From G963668655 sp963668655 (lineage in GTDB: Bacteria > Myxococcota_A > SURF-8): a DNA stretch of 64,000 nt. Positions 34,970 to 42,626 of this stretch are shown one piece after another (positions within the stretch are counted from its first letter, which is position 1; each line of letters opens with the position of its first letter). Location of the stretch: the NCBI GenBank assembly GCA_963668655.2, contig CAXXPQ010000002.1:558001-622000 (forward strand), given 5' to 3'. The notes beneath the pieces are model-generated. The model saw only the letters and a list, made by a program, of their open reading frames with translations. It searched no databases and was not told the origin of the DNA. Position numbers and translations under genes: made by a program.

Positions 34970-35244
34970 CAGTCCGTCTCCCCGGTCGTGCTCAACGAGT
35001 TGGAATCGGGCTCGTGCTTCGATTCGGTTTTCGGTTCGCTTTTCGCAGCGGTCTTCGCTTTGCCGCTCTTGCGGGCCGGGGGATAGGCGATGGCGAGCAG
35101 GCCGCGTTTCTCCGCGTCCTTCAGATTCGCGGTCACTTTCTCCACCTTGGCCTCGCCGTTCGGCGGCAGGGTCAGAGCGCCTTTTTCGGCCAGCCCCTCC
35201 GGGATGAGCAGGTTGGTGGCCAGCCGGTTCGATACGGTCAACAT
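34969..35244 (-). CDS. Small phage head-region protein
   Basis: 91 residues. The first 55 residues (RLATNLLIPEGLAEKGALTL followed by PPNGEAKVEKV) are a compact beta-type module; the rest is a Lys/Ser/Thr-rich disordered tail. Similar short proteins with a GLxLPPxGxAxV pattern occur near head genes. Function is unknown. Confidence 0.55.
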   Translation of the reverse strand: MLTVSNRLATNLLIPEGLAEKGALTLPPNGEAKVEKVTANLKDAEKRGLLAIAYPPARKSGKAKTAAKSEPKTESKHEPDSNSLSTTGETD

Positions 35245-35307
35245 GCATGCCTCCGGTCAAATGGGGAAGGGACCGCCCGTTACGACGGCCCCGATCCCGT
35301 CAGGGGT

Positions 35308-35724
35308 TTACGCGAAGGTCAGATCCAGCGATTCGCCGCAGGACACGAAGCCCGAGCCCTGGGTCACGCCGCCGACCACGGTGACGGTGCCGGTCCCGGC
35401 GTAATCGACCTGCAGGTCGAAGGAGCCGGTGGTCTCGTCGGTTTCGATGATGATGTCCTCCGAACCGTCGCCGGAGAGCACGGTCCCGTTCCCGGCATCG
35501 ACGAGGCTCATGGTGGCCCCGGCGGTGCAGGTCAGGCGGATGCGCTCCTTGACGGCCAGATCCTGCATCAGCGGATTCTTGAGCTGCAGGGTGACGGCGA
35601 TGGCATCGTCGGCCTCGGCTCCGGGCGTCCCGAAGCTCAGGATGGCGAACTTGTCGGCGAATTCCTGGGCCATTTCGTCGATGGTGACTTTCTGCACGGG
35701 GGCGACAGCGTCTTCGATAGGCAT
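35308..35724 (-). CDS. Ig-like head/decoration protein, paralogue 1
   Basis: 138 residues. The beta-sandwich sequence (VKERIRLTCTAGATMSLVDA, TVLSGDGSEDIIIETDETTG, SFDLQVDYAGTGTVTVVGG) fits a bacterial Ig-like or decoration domain. The next gene upstream encodes a clear paralogue with the same LRITC...LSGNxSADLIAQT pattern, so a tandem duplication is likely. It is plausibly attached to the capsid or tail surface and binds sugars; this is inference from fold type. Confidence 0.6.
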   Translation of the reverse strand: MPIEDAVAPVQKVTIDEMAQEFADKFAILSFGTPGAEADDAIAVTLQLKNPLMQDLAVKERIRLTCTAGATMSLVDAGNGTVLSGDGSEDIIIETDETTGSFDLQVDYAGTGTVTVVGGVTQGSGFVSCGESLDLTFA

Positions 35725-35743
35725 GATTCTTCTCTCCTTTTCT

Positions 35744-36226
35744 TTACGTTTGCTGGAAGGTCAGTTGGGCCGGGATTCGACAGTCGAGCATGGGGCTTAA
35801 CTGCGTCGGCCCGGCGGCAATGAAAATGTCCGTGTTTTCGTTACAGGTTACGGTCAGGGCCAGATGGCCGGAGGCGTTGGTTTGAGCGATCAGGTCGGCA
35901 CTTTCGTTTCCGGATAGTGGTGTTCCTTCCTCGCCGACAGCGAGCGCAGCGCGATCGTCACAGGTGATGCGCAGGACATGCTCAGCAGTCAGAGGTTGGC
36001 CGAGCAGGTCAGTCAACTGCAGGTCGAGGGTCTTGGTATCCGGGGAAATGTCGACCGGCTCATCCCAGGTGACGATGGCGAAGCGGGCAAGCAATGCCGC
36101 CGACAGTTTTGCAGGCGTTACCGCTCCATCCGGCAAAGCACCGCCACCGCCGATCAGAATCTCGGGATCCAGCCGGTCGGCCGGAATCGATCCGGGTTTG
36201 AGGAAGCGGCCATCCAGTCGGGTCAT
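35744..36226 (-). CDS. Ig-like head/decoration protein, paralogue 2
   Basis: 160 residues. A short N-terminal region (MTRLDGRFLKPGSIPADRLD) recalls fibre-type attachment peptides. The C-terminal 95 residues form the Ig-like unit shared with the 35308-35724 protein (VLRITCDDRAALAVGEEGTP, then LSGNESADLIAQTNASG). The N-terminal part may anchor it to another virion protein. It overlaps the upstream gene by four bases. Confidence 0.6.
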   Translation of the reverse strand: MTRLDGRFLKPGSIPADRLDPEILIGGGGALPDGAVTPAKLSAALLARFAIVTWDEPVDISPDTKTLDLQLTDLLGQPLTAEHVLRITCDDRAALAVGEEGTPLSGNESADLIAQTNASGHLALTVTCNENTDIFIAAGPTQLSPMLDCRIPAQLTFQQT

Positions 36227-36600
36227 CGGCCACCTCCAATCAGGACGATCCGGTCGCCCGCCTTGAGTTCGATCTCCTCATCCAGCCAGATAAGCCGATT
36301 GGAAACAGCATCAACCGTGTAGTCGGAGCCAAAGGCGAGCAGCAGACCGTTCAGAGCCACCGGCATCGCATCCGGACCGGGCCACGGCATCGGCAACTCG
36401 AATTCCGAATCGCCATCTTCCGCGACGATGATCACGCTCGTGGCGCTTTGTTCAACCACCTCCAACTTGCCCGATTGGATGGCCGCCGAAAGCGCGGGAC
36501 TGATCACATCCACGGTCTTGCTTTCACCGGGATCGAAGATCAGCCCCGCCCCCGGCACGTCGAGGACGGTGGCCATGGTGTTTTGTACGGTGATCGGCAT
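36223..36600 (-). CDS. Phage head-region protein, beta-rich
   Basis: 125 residues. It starts MPITVQNTMATVLDVPGAGL, continues with FDPGESKTVDVISPALSAAI and ends with a short beta barrel-like unit (LNGLLLAFGSDYTVDAVSNR, then LKAGDRIVLIGG) like the collagen-free heads of fibre proteins. It lies directly after the major capsid gene. A decoration role is possible; no family is assigned. Confidence 0.5.
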   Translation of the reverse strand: MPITVQNTMATVLDVPGAGLIFDPGESKTVDVISPALSAAIQSGKLEVVEQSATSVIIVAEDGDSEFELPMPWPGPDAMPVALNGLLLAFGSDYTVDAVSNRLIWLDEEIELKAGDRIVLIGGGR

Positions 36601-36609
36601 GGCGGCTCC

Positions 36610-37470
36610 TTAGGCTTCGATCACGACCTTGGCCAACAGATCCGGACGGGTGACGCCGTGCGCCGCCTCCATCCAGGCCAGCCAGCCCACCTTGAAACGC
36701 TTGGGCTCGTTGATCGTGTCGGTCGAGAGCACCTGCCGGATCGCGAACTTGCCCACTTCCTCGTCGGGTACCAGGATGACCTCGTTCAGGTTCATGGAGG
36801 CGGTGGAGATGATGTCCGCGCCGTTGTAGGTCTTGAAGATGCCCTTCAGCTGCAACTCACGCCGGGTCTGCGGATCGAGTTCCCAACCACGCATGTCGTT
36901 GGCGCGTGCGCCGCGCAGCAGGATGTACTTCACCCGCAGCTCCATGTCCTCGATGAAGCTGATGGCCTGGTTGATGGCCTCGTCGGTCAGCTTGCCGCCG
37001 GTGACGGTCACCGTGCGTTCCGCCGGTACCGATGCCGAGAGCACCGTGATGGTGCGCTTGTCGATGGCCTTGCGGATCTCGTCGCCCGCCGATTTCTGGA
37101 TATCCAGCATGGTGCCGACGTTGCCGTGCTTGAGCACGCCGATATCGACCATGGGCATGGAGTGGATGCGGTGAATGGGGAAGACGATCTCCTCCTCCTG
37201 AATACCGCTCTCCACCGCATCGCCGTCCTTGGAAATCCAGTAGGCGTTCAGTTTCGGCTTCTTCTGGTACTTGGCCTCTTCACCGGCGGGCAGTTTGTGT
37301 TTGGTCAAGAGCAGCGAGGTGATCTCGCGCGTCTTGATCTCCATGTCGATGGGCGGCGCGATGGCGGCGGCCAGCGCTTTCAGCCCCTCGGGGCTGTCGG
37401 CGGCCTCGCTCATCAGCTTGGCCATCGTCTCCATGTACTCTTCGGAATGGACTTGGGTCAGGTTTTCCAT
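36610..37470 (-). CDS. Major capsid protein
   Basis: 286 residues. Position between the protease/scaffold plus cement genes and the connectors, length and pattern identify it: a helical N-terminus, an extended strand region (EEIVFPIHRIHSMPMVDIGV), then the helix-rich P-domain with AGDEIRKAIDKRTITVLSAS, ILLRGARANDMRGWELDP and a C-terminal GKFAIRQVLSTDTINEPKRF, as in HK97-fold capsids of Mu/phi-like myophages. The family is named from layout, not by an exact motif. Confidence 0.75.
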   Translation of the reverse strand: MENLTQVHSEEYMETMAKLMSEAADSPEGLKALAAAIAPPIDMEIKTREITSLLLTKHKLPAGEEAKYQKKPKLNAYWISKDGDAVESGIQEEEIVFPIHRIHSMPMVDIGVLKHGNVGTMLDIQKSAGDEIRKAIDKRTITVLSASVPAERTVTVTGGKLTDEAINQAISFIEDMELRVKYILLRGARANDMRGWELDPQTRRELQLKGIFKTYNGADIISTASMNLNEVILVPDEEVGKFAIRQVLSTDTINEPKRFKVGWLAWMEAAHGVTRPDLLAKVVIEA

Positions 37471-37484
37471 GGTTTGCGCCTCCC

Positions 37485-37847
37485 TTACACCAAGAGCTTG
37501 AAGCGCAGGACACCCGCGCCCACGGCAATGGCTTCGGCCACGACGGCGTCGTCTTCACCGGCCACCTTCAGCGTAGCGGTGGCGGCGTCCACGGCCAGGT
37601 TGTCGCCCGGGCTCGGATCGCCCACGAAGACATCCGTCTCGTAGATCCCGCCCAGACAGAAGATGCCGGGCATCTCGCCGTCTTTGACCTTGCGTTCCAG
37701 CAGGCCGAAGGGTTTGACCGCTGCGTCATCGGACACGGCGAAGGCGTTGTCGCCCGCCACTTTCACAAACTGGCCCGTCTCACCCGCGCCTTCGATCGTC
37801 CCCAGGCCGTAACGGAAGCCCGGAGCCAGTGGTTGCACATACGGCAT
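37485..37847 (-). CDS. Capsid cement / stabilisation protein-like
   Basis: 120 residues. The beta-rich sequence has RYGLGTIEGAGETGQFVKVA, FGLLERKVKDGEMPGIF and GDPSPGDNLAVDAATATLKV, resembling DUF2190/trimeric decoration proteins (lambda D-like) normally encoded between protease/scaffold and the major capsid gene. That is exactly its position. The assignment is moderately supported. Confidence 0.6.
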   Translation of the reverse strand: MPYVQPLAPGFRYGLGTIEGAGETGQFVKVAGDNAFAVSDDAAVKPFGLLERKVKDGEMPGIFCLGGIYETDVFVGDPSPGDNLAVDAATATLKVAGEDDAVVAEAIAVGAGVLRFKLLV

Positions 37848-37859
37848 ATCGCTCCTCCT

Positions 37860-38429
37860 TTACTCGGCCGGAATTCCGGCGCGGTCCTTGTAGGCGGCCA
37901 TGAAGCCCTGCGTGAGCTTGCCCGCCAGATCCTTGGGTTTCGGGTCCGAGGACGGCACCGGAACGGCTCCGGCCTCCGTGCTCAGACTGGCTTTCTTCTT
38001 CGGTTTGCGCCGGGGAGCAGGCGGTTCGACCTCGTCGGTTTCTTCCTCTCCGTCCTCCGGCTCGTCGGTTTTCTTCTGTTTGCGCGTGGCGGCGATGGCC
38101 GAGACGGTCTCTTCGGTGGCCGCGAAGGCCTCCTCGGAGAGCTTCATCAGCCGATCGAGTTCGCTGGCGCGGGCGGATTCGTCGCCGAACTCGCGGCCCG
38201 CCTCCTCCCACAGCGACAGCAGTTTTTCGGCCTTGGTCTTACGGACCATGGCCCGGTGAGTCGCCTGGGATTCGTCGAGCTGTTTCTTCACGGCGTCGAG
38301 TTCCTTCGTCAGCTTCTCGATCTCGCTCTGCTGCTGCTTGATGAGCTTGGTCTTTTCGGCCTCGCTCATCCCGTCGGGTGCGGGCGGGGTCTCCGCCGCC
38401 TTCGTTTCCTTCGTCTTCTCGTCGGACAT
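37860..38429 (-). CDS. Nested capsid scaffold protein (internal start in the fusion gene)
   Basis: An in-frame ATG at 38429 (MSDEKTKETKAAE, residue 969 of the fusion) is preceded by AAGGAG at eight-base spacing, unusual inside a coding region. Initiation here would give a 189-residue protein: coiled coil (KQQQSEIEKLTKELDAVKKQ), acidic-basic linker, and a short C-terminal helix (LAGKLTQGFMAAYKDRAG) that could bind capsid. Protease-scaffold genes with nested scaffold starts are known (lambda C/Nu3). Expression is inferred. Confidence 0.7.
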   Translation of the reverse strand: MSDEKTKETKAAETPPAPDGMSEAEKTKLIKQQQSEIEKLTKELDAVKKQLDESQATHRAMVRKTKAEKLLSLWEEAGREFGDESARASELDRLMKLSEEAFAATEETVSAIAATRKQKKTDEPEDGEEETDEVEPPAPRRKPKKKASLSTEAGAVPVPSSDPKPKDLAGKLTQGFMAAYKDRAGIPAE

Positions 38430-41333
38430 TTCCGTTTCTCCTTGTCTGGATGTTTGGCTGGCGACCTGTCGGATCTCGGCGCGTTCGTCGGCTCCTTCGC
38501 GATCCAAGAGGCCCATGCCGGTGAAGGCCACGCCGTGCAGGATCTCGAAGCAGGGCTTGCCCTTGACCTCGCGGCCCTTGAAGTTTTTGAGATGGCTGCA
38601 GTACTCCGCCTTGCTGGCGATGGTCTTGCCGCAGATGGAGCACTCGCCCTTCTGGTAATCGCATTCCATGGAGACGTGGGTGACGATGCCGCGCTTCATC
38701 AGCTTGTAGGCCAGCCGGGCGGGCTCGCTCTCGGCGGTGAACAGTTCACCGACACACTCGATGCGGGAGCTTTCCCCGTCGTCGATGTAGCTGGCTTCGA
38801 CAATGCCGCCCACGATGTCGCGGAATTCCTGGCTGTGGGCCAGGTCGATTTTCTTGCCGATGGCCGTCTCGGCGGCCTGCTGCAACTCCTCGGCGGTGAA
38901 GTGATCGCCGTTTCGGTTGGTGCCGACATGCGTCAGGATGAACTTGAAGCGCTTGTCGCCGGTCTGTTCGGCTTCCGCCGTGAGCGATTCCGCATCCACC
39001 AGCCCCGTGATGCGGGTGTGGCCATGGCGTTCCACAACCTGATCGGCCTTCGAGGCCAGTTCCTCCGTCCCGATAAACAGCAACTCGCGGGCGTGCTTGC
39101 CGCCGCGCTCGGGATTGTTGCGGATCATGGCGTATTCCACCTCGATGCCCTTGACACGCGCCTGCTTGAAACGCTGCTTGAACATCCCGTGGATGGTCGG
39201 CTCATCGGGAAAAGCCTGGTCCCGGTAGGAGAGCATCAGCGTTTTGCCGCGCGCGCCGTTGACGATGCTTTCGATCAGCTCGCCGATGTTTTTCCGGGTG
39301 TAATGGGTGCCGGACTCGTAATCGCGCTTGGCGTTTTCGTTAAGGGTCTTGCCTTCCCACATGGTCATCAGGCCCTCGACGAAGTGCAGGTTGCGCTCGT
39401 AGTCGTTGGTCCCGAACTGCGTGATGTAGGGCGGATCGGCGTAAACCAGATCGCAGGCTTCCGTCTTCAGGGCCTCCAGCGCGTCCTTGCGGATGGCTTT
39501 GTTCTCCTGGCCGTTGTCGAAAACGAGTTTGTTGACCCGCTTGAGATTCACCCGGAAGCGATCCGTGAAATTGGACAACGGGATGTTGGTGAGCGAGGTC
39601 TGGCGATTCTCCGGATTGCGCACCGGGCCGGTCAAACCCTTCTTGCTGCGCGAAAACTGCCCGAACTTCGCCTTGCCCGTCACCGTCCAGCCGAGCGCCG
39701 TCAGCGCCAGATCGCGTTTGTAGCCCTTGAGACCCTGGATATTGGCCCAGGCCGAATCGAGAAAACGCAGGATCTGCTTGGTGAAGTAATAGCCGTGGAA
39801 CTGATCGACGCAGAAGCTCCCGGCCTGCGGGTTTTCCACGAAGATCGATTCCATCTCCTCGTCGGAGAGCGTCTCATGACCGTTTTCGATCAGCGCACGG
39901 GCGATGTGATAGGGATAGTGCAACTTGTCGTTGGCAATGACCTTGAGGCCCTTCTTCTTGAAGAAGTAGCCGACGTTCGAGCCGCCGGAAAACACGTCCA
40001 GCGCCGATTTCGCACCCTTGGGCGTCTGCTTCCAGATGAAATCCAGGATGAAATATTTGTTGCCCATAAACGGCGTGACACGCACGGCGTCATTGTCTTT
40101 CGGGGCGGCCATCGCTTCCAGCAGATCCGGATCGTGATCGGCGGTGAGCGACAGGAAAAACGCTTCCTGCTCGTCGAAACCGCCGTCCACATGTAAACCC
40201 TCATCATCGATATCCGCCTTCGTGCTCCCGGGCGTACACACAAACAGATGCTCTTTGGCCAGACTGTTTTCCCCGTGGCCCGCCGAGATGTGATACTGGT
40301 GCTCGTGCGTCTTCATGCGGCTCGCTTTGCCGTTGGCCGCGACGATCTTCTTGATCTCCGCTTCGGTCGGATAGGCCTGGTCCCGGTAGCTGATGATCCA
40401 GTGCGGGACGTGTTTGGCCGCTCCCAGAAACTCCTCAAAGAATCCCTTAGCGTTTGTCTGCGTCACTTCCGTGCCGATCTTGTACTGGCGGGTCTTGGAA
40501 TCCTTCTGGATCTCCTTGCCTTCCCACCAGGTCATCAGCCCCTCGATGAAGTGATAGGCGCGTTCGTAGTTGGTCTGGGAGAACTGGGTGGCGTAGGGCG
40601 GATCGAAATAGGCCACGTCGGCGTTGACCTTGCCGAGCAGCTTGCGCGTATCGCCGTGATGCGCCTTGCAGGCCTTCTCGCCCTCGAAGACCAGCGCGCC
40701 GATGCGCTGGCAGTTTTTCGTGAAGCGCGTCTTGAACTCGCTCGGATTGTCGGCCCGATTGTCCTGCTTTTTCGTCGTACCGAAGTGACCGAAACCACCC
40801 TTGGCCGTGATGCAGGTCTTGCCGAGCGCGAAGAGTGCAATGTCTTTCTTGTAGCCGGAGAGCTTGTCGGCGTTCGAGCGCACGATGTCGATCAGTTTGT
40901 GAACGCCCGGCTCGAAGTAGAGCCCGCCGAACTGTTTGCGCACGAAGTCCCGCGCGTCGCCGTGATCGGTCAGCAGGCTCTCGATTTCCTCGTCGGACAG
41001 CGTGACCGAATCGTTTTCCACGATGGCGCGGGCGATGTGGAAGCAGTAGCGCAGCCGGTCCATCGACTGCACCGCCAGGCCCTTCGACTTGTACATGTAG
41101 CCGACCACCGAGGAGCCGGAGAAGGCGTCCACCGCCGACTGCGCGGCATCGGGCGAGGCTTTCCAAATCCAGTCCACCAGCTTCTGCTTGGAGCCGATGT
41201 AGTTGGTGATGTACTTGGGCCGCTCTGAAGCTTTGGCCTCGGCGGAGAGATCCTCATCCTCCGAAGCGAGCCACGCGATATCGGCTTCGGCCTCCAGCAG
41301 AAAACGGATTTTGTCGGCGTCGGTGGAAAACAT
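37860..41333 (-). CDS. Fusion: two D12-class adenine methyltransferase domains, capsid protease, scaffold
   Basis: 1157 residues without interruption. Domain 1 (about 38-370) and domain 2 (about 415-760) are paralogous D12-class (Dam-like) N6-adenine methyltransferases: NYIGSKQKLVDWIW and VDAFSGSSVVGYM then FDPPYAT at 243-249; PFMGNKYFILDFIW and LDVFSGGSNVGYF then ADPPYIT at 632-638. Both DPPY sites are intact. Domain 3 (about 797-950) is a prohead serine protease with His833 (LAHSQEF) and Ser888 (THVSMEC), plus a CxxC-x10-CxH zinc motif at 898-914. From 969 on comes a coiled-coil, Lys/Glu/Pro-rich scaffold with its own start. It replaces the usual separate protease gene. Confidence 0.85.
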   Translation of the reverse strand: MFSTDADKIRFLLEAEADIAWLASEDEDLSAEAKASERPKYITNYIGSKQKLVDWIWKASPDAAQSAVDAFSGSSVVGYMYKSKGLAVQSMDRLRYCFHIARAIVENDSVTLSDEEIESLLTDHGDARDFVRKQFGGLYFEPGVHKLIDIVRSNADKLSGYKKDIALFALGKTCITAKGGFGHFGTTKKQDNRADNPSEFKTRFTKNCQRIGALVFEGEKACKAHHGDTRKLLGKVNADVAYFDPPYATQFSQTNYERAYHFIEGLMTWWEGKEIQKDSKTRQYKIGTEVTQTNAKGFFEEFLGAAKHVPHWIISYRDQAYPTEAEIKKIVAANGKASRMKTHEHQYHISAGHGENSLAKEHLFVCTPGSTKADIDDEGLHVDGGFDEQEAFFLSLTADHDPDLLEAMAAPKDNDAVRVTPFMGNKYFILDFIWKQTPKGAKSALDVFSGGSNVGYFFKKKGLKVIANDKLHYPYHIARALIENGHETLSDEEMESIFVENPQAGSFCVDQFHGYYFTKQILRFLDSAWANIQGLKGYKRDLALTALGWTVTGKAKFGQFSRSKKGLTGPVRNPENRQTSLTNIPLSNFTDRFRVNLKRVNKLVFDNGQENKAIRKDALEALKTEACDLVYADPPYITQFGTNDYERNLHFVEGLMTMWEGKTLNENAKRDYESGTHYTRKNIGELIESIVNGARGKTLMLSYRDQAFPDEPTIHGMFKQRFKQARVKGIEVEYAMIRNNPERGGKHARELLFIGTEELASKADQVVERHGHTRITGLVDAESLTAEAEQTGDKRFKFILTHVGTNRNGDHFTAEELQQAAETAIGKKIDLAHSQEFRDIVGGIVEASYIDDGESSRIECVGELFTAESEPARLAYKLMKRGIVTHVSMECDYQKGECSICGKTIASKAEYCSHLKNFKGREVKGKPCFEILHGVAFTGMGLLDREGADERAEIRQVASQTSRQGETEMSDEKTKETKAAETPPAPDGMSEAEKTKLIKQQQSEIEKLTKELDAVKKQLDESQATHRAMVRKTKAEKLLSLWEEAGREFGDESARASELDRLMKLSEEAFAATEETVSAIAATRKQKKTDEPEDGEEETDEVEPPAPRRKPKKKASLSTEAGAVPVPSSDPKPKDLAGKLTQGFMAAYKDRAGIPAE

Positions 41334-41351
41334 GCAGGCTCCAAATAAAAA

Positions 41352-41409
41352 CGGCCCCGAACAGATGCGAATCGAGTGCGTCTCGAATCGCTTTGTCTGT
41401 CCGGGGCCG
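41352..41409 (-). terminator. Branched hairpin with T-run just before the fusion gene
   Basis: Arms CGGCCCCG-AACAG (41352-41364) and CTGTCCGGGGCCG (41397-41409) pair with one mismatch, and the enclosed bases form a second stem (GCGAATCGAG / CTCGAATCGC, one mismatch). On the minus strand the stem is followed by TTTTTATTTGGAG (41351-41339), a terminator-like T-run leading straight into the ribosome site of the 1157-residue gene. It could reduce read-through from upstream packaging genes, or protect a processed 5' end. Confidence 0.6.
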
Positions 41410-41519
41410 CTGGTGCTTCCAACTAACCCTGGCGCGTTCTATGTCCGTCCATCCGGCCGCCGAGGTCTTCGGCTAACCGGTCGGGCGATACGGTCGATCA
41501 ACCGTACACGCGAAGTCTC

Positions 41520-41747
41520 TCACGTTTTGAAATCCCCCGCAACGTGACCTGTTTTCCGAATTTCGGTCAGTGGCTCTGATTCCGGTTTATCACCCGGTGC
41601 GGGCAGGGAATCCAGCCGCTGCAACGACTCCGTGAGAATCGTATCCACGAGCCCGTTCTGAAAGCGGATGATGACTCTGCCGTAAAATCCGGTGTCGGAG
41701 AGGTTTTCCAGATAGGCAGTCAGTTTTTCCAATTCGTTTTTCTTCAT
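41520..41747 (-). CDS. DUF2292-like small protein
   Basis: 75 residues. The N-terminal 45 (ELEKLTAYLENLSDTGFYGR, then VIIRFQNGLVDTILTESLQ) match the DUF2292 pattern, in which a small strand pair YGxVxIxxxxGxVxxI is conserved. The remainder is a polar tail. It lies between the minor head gene and the fusion gene and probably has a minor head or regulatory role. The C-terminus may be phage-specific. Confidence 0.6.
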   Translation of the reverse strand: MKKNELEKLTAYLENLSDTGFYGRVIIRFQNGLVDTILTESLQRLDSLPAPGDKPESEPLTEIRKTGHVAGDFKT

Positions 41748-41756
41748 CCGGCCTCC

Positions 41757-42626
41757 CTAATCCAGCACCGACACGACTGTGCATCGGCAGGCCGGATGTT
41801 TCGGCGGCCCCGGCGCTTCATCGATCTTGAACACCCGGCCATCCAGCGGCGCGCACTCGGGACAGGTGCGTTCGTCCTGCGCGGTCAGCCACTTGACCTT
41901 GGCGACGCCCACCTCCCGGTAAAACACCTTCCGGCCTTCGTTGTGGGCGCGCAGGGTTTCCGTTCTGGCGATCAGCGTGGCACGCTGCTGCGCCGACTTG
42001 AAGACCGTCTTGCCCGCCTTTTTGAAGGCGTCCTTGTCCGTCACCACCTTTCCGATCTCGCGCGCCACCTCCGGGATGCTCTTGCCGGTCAGCACGCCCT
42101 GCGTGATCGTGCGCTTGATCCCGGCGGCCAACTCCGTCGAGACATCGCCAAGCAGGTTCAACTGGTAGTTGGCCAGAAAGTCGATGGCCGCCCGGTCGAT
42201 GGTGGAGAAGGTCTTGGTGATGGCGGCGCGTTTCGCCTTATCCGAGATCCCGGAGAAGTCCGGGTGCTCCAGAGTCTCCAGTTGGCCGACGCCATCCTCG
42301 ATACCGAGCTTCATCGCTCCCTCGACGTTGGCCCTGACGCCGACCTTCCAGTTGGCTTTCAACTCCTTGGCGATGTCGTCGATCTCGCTCTCCAGATCCT
42401 TCAGGATGGACAGACGCAGTTCCTGCCACTCTTTCAGCGCCGCCTTCTTCTCGAAGCGGGCAATCTGCTTCGCCACGTCATCGGCGGCCGCGTCCAGCGA
42501 CTTCAGCAGATCGTCCACCCGATCCTCCGCATACCGGTCCCGGCGTCTGGCCGCTTCCTCAACGGCCAGACGGATACGTTTTGCCTGCTCGGTTTCAGCT
42601 ACGCTTCGCATAGATCCGCTCCACAT
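41757..42626 (-). CDS. Minor head protein, Mu F-like
   Basis: 289 residues (or 284 from the ATG at 42611). A long helical N-terminus precedes the Phage_Mu_F domain: TLIARTETLRAHNEGRKVFY, then the zinc-type motif DERTCPECAPLDGRVF with PPKHPACRC near the C-terminus. These proteins sit inside the head near the portal in Mu- and SPP1-like phages. The gene overlaps the end of the portal gene. Confidence 0.9.
   Translation of the reverse strand: MWSGSMRSVAETEQAKRIRLAVEEAARRRDRYAEDRVDDLLKSLDAAADDVAKQIARFEKKAALKEWQELRLSILKDLESEIDDIAKELKANWKVGVRANVEGAMKLGIEDGVGQLETLEHPDFSGISDKAKRAAITKTFSTIDRAAIDFLANYQLNLLGDVSTELAAGIKRTITQGVLTGKSIPEVAREIGKVVTDKDAFKKAGKTVFKSAQQRATLIARTETLRAHNEGRKVFYREVGVAKVKWLTAQDERTCPECAPLDGRVFKIDEAPGPPKHPACRCTVVSVLD

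Noticed and set aside
37833..40196. Plus-strand open frame antisense to the fusion gene, about 790 codons
   Set aside because: The minus-strand frame carries domain motifs (DPPY, protease); the plus-strand frame is a Gly/Leu/Ala/His-rich shadow with no motif or ribosome site.
41339..41470. tRNA gene near the hairpin before the fusion gene
   Set aside because: TTAGTTGG-like text suggests a D-arm, but no cloverleaf with acceptor and T-arm could be formed; the branched hairpin explains the pairing.
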